DNA from: Verrucomicrobiota bacterium
GTDB taxonomy: Bacteria; Chlamydiota; Chlamydiia; Chlamydiales; Rhabdochlamydiaceae
Length of the DNA stretch: 64,000 nucleotides
NCBI GenBank assembly: GCA_018239985.1
Contig: JAFEGK010000008.1
Span: 136,582 to 200,581 of the forward strand
Direction: 5' to 3'
Numbering within the stretch: position 1 is the stretch's first letter; each line of letters begins with the position of its first letter. The notes under the pieces were generated by a model that was not told the DNA's origin, searched no databases, and was given only the letters and a program-made list of their open reading frames with translations. The translations under genes were made by a program, and so were the position numbers. This document shows, one piece after another, positions 52,017 through 60,951 of this stretch.

Positions 52017-54557
52017 CTAGAGCTGTTTTTGGATCGATTTGATTGATTTCTTCAGAGTCTCATCGCCGAGGCAATGGCTGAAGAGCTCCAGCTGCTGCAT
52101 CAATTTGAGTTTTTCCCAGAAGAAGGCGCTGGCGATCCACCCTTTTTTGAGGTTGTTCCGTCCGATCAGGTAGTGGGAGAGGAGCTGGTTGGTGGGCGGA
52201 AAGGCCCGTTCAGAGATGTTGGTGAGGTGGGCAAGGGCTGGTTGCTGCCCCTTTTCATGGGCAAGATAGCAGCCGTAGAGGAAAAAGTGGGGATCTGTTT
52301 CAGTTTTAAATTTCTCTGGGGTGGTGGTTTCGACAATCTCTTTAGCCGCCTTCCAGTTACTTGTAGCAAGCGCATTCCATAGAGGCGTCAGGGGAGTCTG
52401 ACCCGTTTTGAGCGCATATTCACTGCGGGCTTGTTCTAATTCCTCTCCAGGGCCCTCGAGGATTGAAAGGTCGGCTAACTCTTCGCAGCCCAGCAAGATC
52501 AAAGCGACTTGGGCGTTTTGGATATCGGGAGCCATGAGCCCTTTTTCAAGCAGTTCGAGTATGACAAGAGGTTTATTGAGCCAGAAGGCTAGTTGGGTCA
52601 TCAGGTAGATGTTCCGATCGGCCGATGAGATAAAGAAGGGGAGGGGCTCAAGGTTTTGCTGCAACACGCTTGCGATGTCATTGGCTTCGGGAAGCTGGGA
52701 GAGGTGTCTGAGGACGATGAGGGCAAAGCGGTAGGCTACTTGGCGGTTGTTTTGGCTCGCTTCGTGGAGGCGCGAGAGGACGTTTTCAATGAGGATCGGG
52801 CGGAGGGGGTGGGTGGGGAATTTCCGCAGCGCTAGTTCGAGGCATTTCGCCTCTTCTTCGAATTCCCCTTGCGCTTTGTAGACAAGAGATTTGCCGAGGT
52901 ATTCTAGAGGTGCGCCTGGAGTGGTGTGCAATTTTTCAAACTCGTCGTGCGCCTCGGCGTAGAGGGTTTCCCGTCGGTTTTTGAGCCGCTCCTCTGAGGC
53001 TTTTTTGAGGAGGGTGATCCCGGCTCGGAAGGTAGCTTCACGCCCTTCGGCACGCCCTGGGAATGAGTCGGAGATTTTTCGGTATTCGGCGAGCGCTTCG
53101 TTATAGTCTTTCCGGGCGAGGAAGGCGTCGGGGATCGCCAGGCAATTGACCATGATATTTTGGCTTCCGACAGCGATTTGGAGGGGGGAGAGTAAAAAGT
53201 CGCCATCGCGAACGATCAGGCCGATGTGGGAGCCAGAAAGGGGGATGTGACTTAAGAAGCCAAATTTTTGCGCCTCGTCGAGGTAGAAACGGACGTGGCT
53301 TCCGATATGTTCGATTTTCACATGGTAGGGGCGGTTTTTTTCTAGCTGTAGATTGGGGAGGTTGAGCACTTCGACGTTAGAGCGGTAGAGGCGTACTCCT
53401 TCGTGAGAGAGCCAAAGGCAGTAAGATTCTTCGATCCCTTTCGCGATGGAAAAGAGTATTCCGAGCCCTTTACTTTGATCTTTGAGCGTGAGGGTTGTTT
53501 CGATTTTGATATTTCCAGGGAAAGGGGACTTGGAGATCATCAGATTCACCCATTCAAGCAGATCGATGCCACGGGTGATCGCCATGTGCTTGGAGAGGGC
53601 CACATTCTCTTGGAAGAGCCAATCTTCTTTCCGGTCGATTTCTAGTACAGCTATCTCCACCCATTCTGGGAGTCCTTCAATGTAGTTTTCGAGGTCCTTA
53701 ATGAGATCTGGGACACTTTGATAACGCTCTTTCGGATCTTTTGCCAGACACTTGAGGGCGATGTTCGAGAGGTGTGGGGAGATGTCTCGGTCGGGAGCTG
53801 CTTCTTCTGGCGGGAGGATCGTTTCATGTTCGTGCAGCTTTTTGAATTCTTTCAGCGATTTTCTTTGGAACGGAAATTGAAGGGCGAGAATTTGATAGAG
53901 CATCACGCCCAGAGAGTAGATATCGCTGAGGGTATCGGAAGGGGCTCCGAATGCCCTCTCAGGAGCCATGTAGAGGAGTGTGCCGGGGATTTTTCCGGGC
54001 TGTGTAATTTGAGAATTTTCTTCTTTAATGTCAGCTGTATGGTTCTCCGGCTGACCGATAAAATTCGCCAGGCCCCAATCGAGGATGATCACTTCGCCGA
54101 ATTTTCCGACGATGATGTTTTCTGGTTTCAGATCTCGGTGGAGCACATTTCGGGAATGGACATAGGCAATCGCCCCGCAAATGCTTAGAAAGATGCGGAC
54201 CAGCGCCTGGATTGAGGATCCGATCGGGTGAAGCGGTTCCCCCTTTTTTGACTGCTCTTTGGTTTTGCGCAAGATCTCTTTCAACGTATCGCCCTCAATC
54301 CGGGGCATCGTGTAGAAAGGGATTTTTTCATCGATCGAATAGATCGGGATAATGCTGGGGTGGGAGAGCTGGGCGGCAATACGGGCTTCGCGCAAAAAGC
54401 GGTCTTGCATGGTCTTATTTTGAGCCCACTGCTCGCGCATCGTTTTGAGGGCTACTTGCCTCTTGCAAATGGGATCCTCCGCCAGGAAAACCTCTCCCAT
54501 CCCCCCTACGCCTATAGTCTCTAAAATCTGAAATTCGCCTATCTTTTTTTCAGTCAC
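52017..54557 (-). CDS. pknD: Serine/threonine protein kinase, PknD type
   Basis: 846 residues from the GTG at 54557; a longer frame starts at 54608 but chlamydial PknD begins close to the glycine loop. Kinase domain: GVGGMGEV loop (15-22), ATP lysine K38 in VALK, HRDLKPEN, and DWG in place of DFG, as in other chlamydial PknD proteins. YMAPERAF closes the activation segment. The C-terminal ~550 residues are a beta-rich part followed by helical TPR-like repeats (EALAEYRKI, AKCLELALRKFP). Possibly a kinase acting on type III secretion parts or host proteins. Divergent from trpS. Confidence 0.9.
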   Translation of the reverse strand: MTEKKIGEFQILETIGVGGMGEVFLAEDPICKRQVALKTMREQWAQNKTMQDRFLREARIAAQLSHPSIIPIYSIDEKIPFYTMPRIEGDTLKEILRKTKEQSKKGEPLHPIGSSIQALVRIFLSICGAIAYVHSRNVLHRDLKPENIIVGKFGEVIILDWGLANFIGQPENHTADIKEENSQITQPGKIPGTLLYMAPERAFGAPSDTLSDIYSLGVMLYQILALQFPFQRKSLKEFKKLHEHETILPPEEAAPDRDISPHLSNIALKCLAKDPKERYQSVPDLIKDLENYIEGLPEWVEIAVLEIDRKEDWLFQENVALSKHMAITRGIDLLEWVNLMISKSPFPGNIKIETTLTLKDQSKGLGILFSIAKGIEESYCLWLSHEGVRLYRSNVEVLNLPNLQLEKNRPYHVKIEHIGSHVRFYLDEAQKFGFLSHIPLSGSHIGLIVRDGDFLLSPLQIAVGSQNIMVNCLAIPDAFLARKDYNEALAEYRKISDSFPGRAEGREATFRAGITLLKKASEERLKNRRETLYAEAHDEFEKLHTTPGAPLEYLGKSLVYKAQGEFEEEAKCLELALRKFPTHPLRPILIENVLSRLHEASQNNRQVAYRFALIVLRHLSQLPEANDIASVLQQNLEPLPFFISSADRNIYLMTQLAFWLNKPLVILELLEKGLMAPDIQNAQVALILLGCEELADLSILEGPGEELEQARSEYALKTGQTPLTPLWNALATSNWKAAKEIVETTTPEKFKTETDPHFFLYGCYLAHEKGQQPALAHLTNISERAFPPTNQLLSHYLIGRNNLKKGWIASAFFWEKLKLMQQLELFSHCLGDETLKKSIKSIQKQL

Positions 54558-54622
54558 AATGAAAATAAATCCCACACTCCGCATAATATAATCAATTGAA
54601 AAATGCATGTGAGCTAAAGGTT

Positions 54623-55867
54623 ATGGACGAAGAAACAAAAATTACCCCATGGGAAGTGACGTCGACGGCTGGGATCGACTATTTGAAGGTGATCCGCGAA
54701 TTTGGGTGTCAACCGATCGATGGGGCCCTAGTTAGCCGCTTTGAAAAAGTGACTGGTATGAGAGCCCATCCCTGGCTGCGCCGCGGGATTTTCTTCTCCC
54801 ATAAAGATCTCAATTTGGTACTCGATGCCTATGAGAAAGGGCAGGAGATCTACCTTTACACCGGGCGTGGTCCAAGCTCAGAATCGCTCCATTTGGGGCA
54901 TATGGTTCCGTTCATGTTTACTAAATATTTGCAAACCGCCCTTGATGCGATCGTCGTCATCCAGATGACCGATGATGAGAAATATTACTTTAAAGAGGGA
55001 CTTGCTCTCGAAGAGGCGAACCGGCTGACCCATCTCAATGCTAAAGATATCATCGCTTGCGGCTTCAACCCCCAAAAAACCTGGATCTTTTCCAACCTCG
55101 AAACCGTCGGGGGCACCTTCTATCGCAATATCGTCAAAATCATGAAGCACACCTCGGGCAATCTAATCCACGGAATTTATGGCCTCGATCTTGGCAATAA
55201 CATTGGACAACTGAGCTGGCCCTGTTTCCAAGCGGCCCCAGCGTTCAGCACCTCATTCGCTAACCTCTTCGGCGACCGGCATGTCATGTGCCTTGTTCCG
55301 ATGGCGATCGACCAATATCCCTACTTTCGGATGGCCCGTGAAATTGCCCATAAGCTTGACTACATCAAGCCTGCAACCATCCAGTCCCGCTTTTTGCCAA
55401 GCCTTGAGCAGGCGCATGACAAAGCGAGCTCCACAGGGGCAAAAGAGGTGATCTTCATGAACGATACACAAGAGGCGCTCACGAAAAAAATCAGAGAAAA
55501 AGCCTTTTCAGGCGGCGGGATGACCAAGCAAGAACATATCGAAAAGGGGGCCAACCTCGCTGTTGATGTCCCCTACCACTATTTGCTCTACTTCCTCGAT
55601 GACGACCAAGAACTCGAGAGAATCGCACGCGAATACAAGGCAGGCCGGATGATGACCTCTGAAGTGAAAAAGAAGACCATCGAAGTGATTTGGAACGTTC
55701 TGAGGGAGCACCAAGAGGGGCGTCGCCTAGTTACGGATGAGATCGTCGACCTTTTCATGGATCCAAATCGAGATTTCGACCATAGCCGGCATCCAAGAGA
55801 AAAAATGGCCCATAACGAAGAGGAGCAGCACTTAGGGTTTCATTTTGACCCTTATTTTACTAAGTAA
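54623..55867 (+). CDS. trpS: Tryptophanyl-tRNA synthetase of eukaryotic/archaeal type
   Basis: 414 residues from the ATG at 54623 (AAAGG before it). The sequence follows eukaryotic cytosolic TrpRS, not bacterial TrpS: YLYTGRGPSSESLHLGHM (HLGH at 90-93), IQMTDDEKYYFK, IIACGFN, FSGGGMTKQEH, and EVTDEIVDLFM-like end (VTDEIVDLFMDPN). The KMSKS loop reads KASST (267-271) where human TrpRS has KMSAS. Length exceeds bacterial TrpS (~340). Acquisition from a eukaryote or archaeon is the simplest reading. Confidence 0.9.
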   Translation: MDEETKITPWEVTSTAGIDYLKVIREFGCQPIDGALVSRFEKVTGMRAHPWLRRGIFFSHKDLNLVLDAYEKGQEIYLYTGRGPSSESLHLGHMVPFMFTKYLQTALDAIVVIQMTDDEKYYFKEGLALEEANRLTHLNAKDIIACGFNPQKTWIFSNLETVGGTFYRNIVKIMKHTSGNLIHGIYGLDLGNNIGQLSWPCFQAAPAFSTSFANLFGDRHVMCLVPMAIDQYPYFRMAREIAHKLDYIKPATIQSRFLPSLEQAHDKASSTGAKEVIFMNDTQEALTKKIREKAFSGGGMTKQEHIEKGANLAVDVPYHYLLYFLDDDQELERIAREYKAGRMMTSEVKKKTIEVIWNVLREHQEGRRLVTDEIVDLFMDPNRDFDHSRHPREKMAHNEEEQHLGFHFDPYFTK

Positions 55868-55894
55868 CTAATGTTTAATTAGTTGCTATATAAT

Positions 55895-55957
55895 ATCACC
55901 ATTATTGTAATTAATAATTAATTATGTTATAATTAATATTATATTAATAATGGTGAT
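55895..55957 (+). promoter_or_regulatory. AT-rich inverted repeat over the start of the 55961 gene
   Basis: ATCACCATTATT (55895-55906) and AATAATGGTGAT (55946-55957) form a 12-bp perfect inverted repeat around a 39-base core of almost only A and T. The right arm ends three bases before the ATG and contains the only candidate ribosome site (GGTG). It could be an operator or an RNA hairpin that hides the start. Confidence 0.45.
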
Positions 55958-55960
55958 AAT

Positions 55961-56989
55961 ATGTTTTTAAAGCGTTCATTTAATAACCCTGTTCCAAGTT
56001 TAGCGAGTTTAGCTGCTAGTGCGGTACTTAATCAGCCAGAACTGGCTCTAAAAAGCTACAAAGACAAATGTATCCAAAACTATCCTCTTGAAATCGGTAA
56101 ATTTACTAGATTCGATCTTAACCGCTTAGGTGAAGCTCTTCAAAAGTTAGAGTTGCCTAAAGGGGTACTAGTCTTTACAACTGGAAGCGATGGAAAGTTT
56201 GAAAAAAGTTGCCGAACCGAATCTCCCATCGAGCTCGTCGTAGTCTGTGATCCAGAGGTCAAAGATGAAGTGGCAAAGAAAATTACTGCATTAGTAAAAA
56301 GCGGCCTCCTACCCATGGACGACAGGATCGAATATAAAAATCCTAAATCCCATTCAATGATTACCTGCGATATTACTAAGGCAGTGATTCCATCTCGTTT
56401 TCTACATAAGCTTGCTCTGGTGGGGTCAGACGAACAGGTCGATGAATTAACCCTTAAGTTCGTGAAGGATCTCCAAGTAATGTCTGGAGACGACAGGAGA
56501 AAATTTCACAAGCACTTTGTCCAAAAACACACTGGGCAGATGAATAAAGTTATTAAGGGAGAAGATGCTCGAGATGTCGACTTAGCGAAAGGGATCATTT
56601 CGTATACAGGGATGGGAAGAAAAGCGACAAAATACTCTCTTTTGCGCCCTATTCAATACACCTTAGATTTGGTAATGATTGACGCAATAAGATCTGCAAC
56701 TGAGTCTCCAGATAGATATGCGCAGATGTTAAAAAATATGCCAAGGGGCGCTCCAGAACAAATCGATTACATGCGAGGACTTGGACTGCTACCCGGTCTT
56801 TCTGACGAGGACGTGAGAGATCTAAAACAAGCCTATACTTTAGGGCTCTTCTATTTCCAAACAGCACAGCACCTGGTCTCCGCTGGGAATCGGGGTCAAG
56901 TGCAGTTTCAAATCCCCGACAGGGCCGAATTGGTGAAAGCATATGCAGATGCAAAGCGGATCTTAGAAAAAATTAAGTCGAAAAAATGA
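55961..56989 (+). CDS. Nucleotidyltransferase-like protein, copy 1
   Basis: 342 residues. At ~74-98 it reads TTGSDGKFEKSC then SPIELVVVCD, shaped like the GSxGRxE...SDxDL motif of GlnD/DUF294-type nucleotidyltransferases, but the first catalytic acid is Pro. The rest is helical (FRKHFV-like FHKHFVQKH, IDYMRGLGLLP). Paralogue of the next gene with the same order of blocks. Catalysis is doubtful; it may be a regulatory or effector protein. No signal peptide. Confidence 0.72.
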   Translation: MFLKRSFNNPVPSLASLAASAVLNQPELALKSYKDKCIQNYPLEIGKFTRFDLNRLGEALQKLELPKGVLVFTTGSDGKFEKSCRTESPIELVVVCDPEVKDEVAKKITALVKSGLLPMDDRIEYKNPKSHSMITCDITKAVIPSRFLHKLALVGSDEQVDELTLKFVKDLQVMSGDDRRKFHKHFVQKHTGQMNKVIKGEDARDVDLAKGIISYTGMGRKATKYSLLRPIQYTLDLVMIDAIRSATESPDRYAQMLKNMPRGAPEQIDYMRGLGLLPGLSDEDVRDLKQAYTLGLFYFQTAQHLVSAGNRGQVQFQIPDRAELVKAYADAKRILEKIKSKK

Positions 56990-57063
56990 GAGTGTTCTTC
57001 GAGTGATGGCATGGGGTAGTATTAAAATATTAATTATATGTTTATAAATACTATACTTTGTGT

Positions 57064-57069
57064 TATAAT
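57064..57069 (+). promoter_or_regulatory. Candidate -10 element before the second nucleotidyltransferase-like gene
   Basis: A perfect TATAAT 30 bases before the ATG at 57099, with only a weak TTTATA at 57041-57046 as -35. The region is AT-rich, so chance matches are likely. Confidence 0.3.
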
Positions 57070-57098
57070 GGATCCATCTTTATTCTTTAAGGTTGGTT

Positions 57099-58031
57099 AT
57101 GGCAGTAGAAGCAAAATATACTGATTCCTCAGCTAGATTAGATATCTTAGACTATAACTCCAAAATTCAAGAATATTCTTTAGGTGAAGTTTCCTCTGTC
57201 TCTAAAGTTCTAAAAAAATTGGAACTTCCCTCTTCTGCGTTTGTTTGCACAAGTGGGACCGCTGGGAAATTAGAGCTAACCGGGGCTGGTAATGAGCCTA
57301 TCCGCCTTTGTGTTGTATGCGATCGTTCAGACTTAGATGATACATCAAATAAAGTCGGCAAATGCGTTTCCGAACAGCTAAAAGGCAATTTTCGCATTGA
57401 ATGGAGAGATCCCTCTCATCCGGTTCAGATAGATGATAAATGCTTTCCATCTCATTTTATCCATCAGATTTTACTAAGCGGGGACCCGACTAAGGTTGAT
57501 GAATTGTACTATCAGTTTGTCAAGGAAGTTCAAGAGCTGCCTGGTGAAATGCGTCAGAAATTCAGGAAACATTTCGTTGCAAATCACCTCGGACAATTAT
57601 CTCAAGTTGTCAGTGGGGTAGATAGCGAGAGTGTCGACCTCAACAAAGGGGTAATCGCCGCTTGCGGGCTGAAACATTCCCTTTTACTCCCGATTCAATA
57701 TGTTTTAGATTTGCGTATCATTGATGCCATACGTGTACTTGGCCATTGGCCAAAAGATTATGTCTCATTTCTCAAATTGATCCCCAAAGCGATCCCAGAA
57801 CTCATTGATTATATGTATCAGGAACGACTACTTCCCGAATTATCTATGGAAGATGTTCAAGATCTGCAAAATGCTTACCGCTTGGGTCTATTCTATTGTC
57901 AAAATGGGGAAGTTATTCAATGTACTGACCCCGAAAGGATCGAGCTGCAAGAGGCCTATGACAATACACACCGAATCTTAGGAAAAATCGATTCGGGGCA
58001 ATTCTGCAAAACTAGAGGAACTATCACGTAG
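57099..58031 (+). CDS. Nucleotidyltransferase-like protein, copy 2 (degenerate)
   Basis: 310 residues from the ATG at 57099 (AAGG seven bases before; an ATG two codons earlier is possible). Aligns with the 55961 gene over its length: TSGTAGKLE and EPIRLCVVCD replace the motif of copy 1, so no catalytic acids remain. Shared C-terminal blocks include IDYM, LLPELS and YRLGLFY. Probable tandem duplicate that diverged; function unknown. Confidence 0.7.
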   Translation: MAVEAKYTDSSARLDILDYNSKIQEYSLGEVSSVSKVLKKLELPSSAFVCTSGTAGKLELTGAGNEPIRLCVVCDRSDLDDTSNKVGKCVSEQLKGNFRIEWRDPSHPVQIDDKCFPSHFIHQILLSGDPTKVDELYYQFVKEVQELPGEMRQKFRKHFVANHLGQLSQVVSGVDSESVDLNKGVIAACGLKHSLLLPIQYVLDLRIIDAIRVLGHWPKDYVSFLKLIPKAIPELIDYMYQERLLPELSMEDVQDLQNAYRLGLFYCQNGEVIQCTDPERIELQEAYDNTHRILGKIDSGQFCKTRGTIT

Positions 58032-58038
58032 AACCTCT

Positions 58039-58067
58039 AACCCTTTGATTCCTAGGGTTTATTTTTT
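58039..58067 (+). terminator. Weak rho-independent terminator
   Basis: AACCCT, nine-base loop, AGGGTT, then TATTTTTTT: a 6-bp stem with a T-run right after the nucleotidyltransferase-like gene. Confidence 0.45.
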
Positions 58068-58146
58068 TAATATTTCTTTTTAATTTGATGTTATTTATAA
58101 TAAATATTACGCAGCTCTAACCATAATAAATTATAGGAGAAATCGT

Positions 58147-58992
58147 ATGTTTAAAAAGTGGATCGCCAAAGGTCTAGCCATCGCCCTCTGCTCAGCCCCC
58201 CTGTGCGCAGCAGATTCACCCTATTCATACTCTGGACAACAAATTGTCGCTGAGGTCGAAGCCACCTATCAGAAGGGGGAGTATGAAATTTTTTTAGAGC
58301 AACTCGATGAGCAGTACCAAAGAGCCGGTAAAGCGGGAGTCTTGAGAGGAGTATTCGAAAGCGCCAAAGCGGTGATGCCTGTTTCTGCAACCGTGAAAGA
58401 TCAAAAAGAGTACCGCTCCGAACTTGCTAAACTAGATAAAGAGCGCAATGAGCAACTCCTAGATGCAATCGGCAATAATAAAGATTCAGCGATCGGTCAA
58501 AAAATTGAAGAGATCTCTTCCTATAAAATTTCTCAAGAGCAAATCGAAGTTCTAGCTGAACTCGATACGCTCAAATATCAAGTCCCACAAGATACCAAAG
58601 CGACAATCGACAACAAAATCGCCGCTCTAGAAGTTGAATTTTACATCAAGTCGCTCCTGTTAGATATCGCCTCGCAAAAATCGGGCTCATCTGCTGAGGA
58701 GTTGAACAAAAAGAAAATCGCATTAGCGCTGCAAAAACTTGATCGGATGGAAGAGGCTGCAAAAGATTATGATGATGAAATTTGGATGAAAAAAATTGCC
58801 CTTGCAAAAGAGGGATTTCGGGCTGACAAAGCATACAAGATGGATGTTGCGGTCCTAAAAGAACTAGCAGCTGGCAACATTAATCCAGAAAATCCTGTTG
58901 AAGAAAAAGTGAAAGGAATTATGATAGATTTTCTAAGCCAGCGCACCGCGAAAACAGATCAATTTATTGCAAGCTTAGAGAATAATTCATAG
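58147..58992 (+). CDS. Secreted helical protein, unknown function
   Basis: 281 residues after a good ribosome site (AGGAGAA). Signal peptide of ~22 residues ending LCAA; the mature protein is rich in charged residues and predicted mainly helical, with no membrane segment and no Cys. Codon use and the strong start favour a real gene. Ends in a shared terminator with the opposite-strand gene. No family recognised. Confidence 0.75.
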   Translation: MFKKWIAKGLAIALCSAPLCAADSPYSYSGQQIVAEVEATYQKGEYEIFLEQLDEQYQRAGKAGVLRGVFESAKAVMPVSATVKDQKEYRSELAKLDKERNEQLLDAIGNNKDSAIGQKIEEISSYKISQEQIEVLAELDTLKYQVPQDTKATIDNKIAALEVEFYIKSLLLDIASQKSGSSAEELNKKKIALALQKLDRMEEAAKDYDDEIWMKKIALAKEGFRADKAYKMDVAVLKELAAGNINPENPVEEKVKGIMIDFLSQRTAKTDQFIASLENNS

Positions 58993-59049
58993 TATTGATG
59001 GAGCCGTCGGGCAGGGGATTCGACATCCCCCAAAGATAGGGTGTCCTTT

Positions 59050-59085
59050 AAAAGCTCTCAGGTCCTCCCCTGAGAGCTTTTTATT
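59050..59085. terminator. Bidirectional rho-independent terminator
   Basis: AAAAGCTCTCAGG, six-base loop, CCTGAGAGCTTTT: a 13-bp perfect stem with A/T runs on both sides, between two convergent genes. Serves both. Confidence 0.9.
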
Positions 59086-59437
59086 CTTCTTCAGTTTCGT
59101 CTTTTTCTTCTTCGAATTCTTCTTCCTCGGCGGTGCGGCTCTCGATCCACTCTCTAAAGAAAATATAGACGCCCCCAACTGCGAAGAGGACGGGGAGGAA
59201 GACTTCCCATTGAATATCGAATTGGACCGTGACCCAGGCCCCGAGGAACACAAATAGGGTGATCCCCATGTCATAGTGGCGCCCTTGCAGGTATTGCAGG
59301 ATGGCGAGGGGAACTCCGACGACGAGCATGATTCCGGGCCACCAATTGTTCAGATAGGTGATGATGACGATCCCAAATAGGAATAGGACCAGGGCGACAA
59401 TTTTCGCCCGATTGCGCAAGAGCAGGGGTTTGGACAT
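59081..59437 (-). CDS. Membrane protein with acidic tail, unknown function
   Basis: 118 residues with about four membrane helices (12-28, 32-46, 55-72, 77-92) and a C-terminal tail of ~20 residues that is almost all Glu, Asp and Lys. The first helix begins soon after basic residues. No family recognised. Its stop lies in the bidirectional terminator. Confidence 0.75.
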   Translation of the reverse strand: MSKPLLLRNRAKIVALVLFLFGIVIITYLNNWWPGIMLVVGVPLAILQYLQGRHYDMGITLFVFLGAWVTVQFDIQWEVFLPVLFAVGGVYIFFREWIESRTAEEEEFEEEKDETEEE

Positions 59438-59526
59438 AGGATGACCTCCAAAACCTCACATTACGAAGATTGCCCTTTTTTAAAAATAAGTTTTACCAGA
59501 TTAGGTGTTTTTCTAAAAAAGGTTGG

Positions 59527-59585
59527 TTTATCCCTCGATTTTTTCTAAAATCCCTTGATTTATCCCTCGATTTTTTCTAAAATCC
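59527..59585. repeat. 27-bp tandem direct repeat
   Basis: Two identical 27-base copies (59527-59553 and 59559-59585, each beginning TTTATCCCTCGATT), period 32, in the upstream region of the ATPase gene. Could be a regulatory duplication or slippage product. Confidence 0.8.
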
Positions 59586-59602
59586 GAGAAAAAAGGGCAA
59601 TA

Positions 59603-60901
59603 ATGAGGCGGGATCATCTCAACTTTTTACGGCAATGGCGTAACGACCCTATCCGTGTTCCTCTCATGATTCGAGGGGCCAGACAAGTGGGCAAATCTTG
59701 GCTTGCTAATGCCTTTGGTCAAGAATTTGATCATTTTATTTCCATCAATTTTGAGAAAGATCGAAGGGTCCATGCCCTATTTCCCGAGCATATTGAAATC
59801 TCTAAAACGATAGAAACACTTCAAGCCTATACTCAGATTCCGATCGTTTCTGGAAAGACCCTCCTTTTTCTTGATGAAATTCAAGAATGTCCCGATGCAA
59901 TTGCATACCTTCGGTATTTTAAAGAAGAATTCCCACAGTTACACGTCATCGCTGCGGGATCTTTATTGGAATTTACCTTAGAAAAATTGGGTATGGCGGT
60001 AGGGAGGATTGATTATCTTTTCCTATATCCTCTCTCATTTATGGAATTCTTAGATGCGATGAATCGAGGTGATCTTCGTGAAGCTATTGTAAAGAAAAAT
60101 GTGGATGCAGCATCCCATAGTGTCATCTTAGATTATCTCAAAAATTATATGTGGCTTGGTGGCATGCCTGCTGTCGTTGATACCTGGATTCAGTTTAAAG
60201 ATTCGGCGTTATGTCAGCGGGTGCAAGATCGTATTATTGGTAACTATGAAGATGACTTTCAAAAATATGCTAAAAAACATCAGATTGAAACTGTCGGAAA
60301 GGTCTTTAGATCTATCGGGGTGCAGCTAGGGAAAAAATTTCAATACACTAACGTTGATCAAGATATGAAAACTTATCCCCTCAAGCAGGGGCTTCATTTA
60401 TTAATCAAAGCGGGAATCGCTCATCCTTGTTTTCATACTTCTGGCCATGTTTATCCATTAAGTGCCGAGATGAACGAGAAAAAATTTAAGATTTATTTTT
60501 TTGATATTGGAATTGTTCATCGTCTCTTAGGATTAGATTTAGCCGAATGGATCACAACTTCAATAGAAATGGAATATTTGGGTGAAAGTGCTGAGCAGCT
60601 TGTTGCACAAGAGTTTATTGCTTATTCCAACCCATCCAAACCTGCAACCATTTTCTACTGGCATAATGAATCCAAATCTAGCAATGCCGAGGTCGATTTT
60701 ATTGCAGTTCGAGATCATCAAATTGTTCCCGTGGAAGTGAAATCGGGAATAAAGGGGGGGATGAAAAGCCTCAGAGTATTCCTCGATACTCATCCAAAAT
60801 CAACAATTGGAGTCAAAATTTCTGAAGGTCAATTTTCTAAACATGGGAATTTGGAAGAGATTCCCCTTTATGGTCTTGCCTCCTGGAAAAGCTCCCCTTG
60901 A
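59603..60901 (+). CDS. AAA ATPase with DUF4143, PD-(D/E)XK-like C-terminus
   Basis: 432 residues from the ATG at 59603; upstream in-frame codons from 59555 run through the tandem repeat and are not protein-like. Walker A GARQVGKS, Walker B TLLFLDEIQE, sensor AAGSLLEF. The DUF4143 region follows (from ~200), and the C-terminus has the nuclease-fold motif EVDFIAVRD...VPVEVKSG. These proteins are widespread and their role is unknown; some travel with mobile elements. Terminator follows at once. Confidence 0.9.
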   Translation: MRRDHLNFLRQWRNDPIRVPLMIRGARQVGKSWLANAFGQEFDHFISINFEKDRRVHALFPEHIEISKTIETLQAYTQIPIVSGKTLLFLDEIQECPDAIAYLRYFKEEFPQLHVIAAGSLLEFTLEKLGMAVGRIDYLFLYPLSFMEFLDAMNRGDLREAIVKKNVDAASHSVILDYLKNYMWLGGMPAVVDTWIQFKDSALCQRVQDRIIGNYEDDFQKYAKKHQIETVGKVFRSIGVQLGKKFQYTNVDQDMKTYPLKQGLHLLIKAGIAHPCFHTSGHVYPLSAEMNEKKFKIYFFDIGIVHRLLGLDLAEWITTSIEMEYLGESAEQLVAQEFIAYSNPSKPATIFYWHNESKSSNAEVDFIAVRDHQIVPVEVKSGIKGGMKSLRVFLDTHPKSTIGVKISEGQFSKHGNLEEIPLYGLASWKSSP

Positions 60902-60908
60902 GGCCAAA

Positions 60909-60937
60909 AAAAAGCCCGCCAAAATGGCGGGCTTTTT
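60909..60937 (+). terminator. Rho-independent terminator
   Basis: AAAAAGCCCGCC, loop AAAAT, GGCGGGCTTTTT: a 12-bp stem with a T-run just after the DUF4143 gene. It is symmetrical enough to also stop the opposite-strand gene ending at 60952. Confidence 0.92.
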
Positions 60938-60951
60938 AATTAGGCGGATCA

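Noticed and set aside
53718-54188. 156-codon frame antisense to the kinase domain of pknD
   Set aside because: Antisense shadow of a conserved kinase; no supporting signals.
59527-59585. CRISPR-like array
   Set aside because: Only two copies with a 5-base gap; no spacers and no cas genes in the window.
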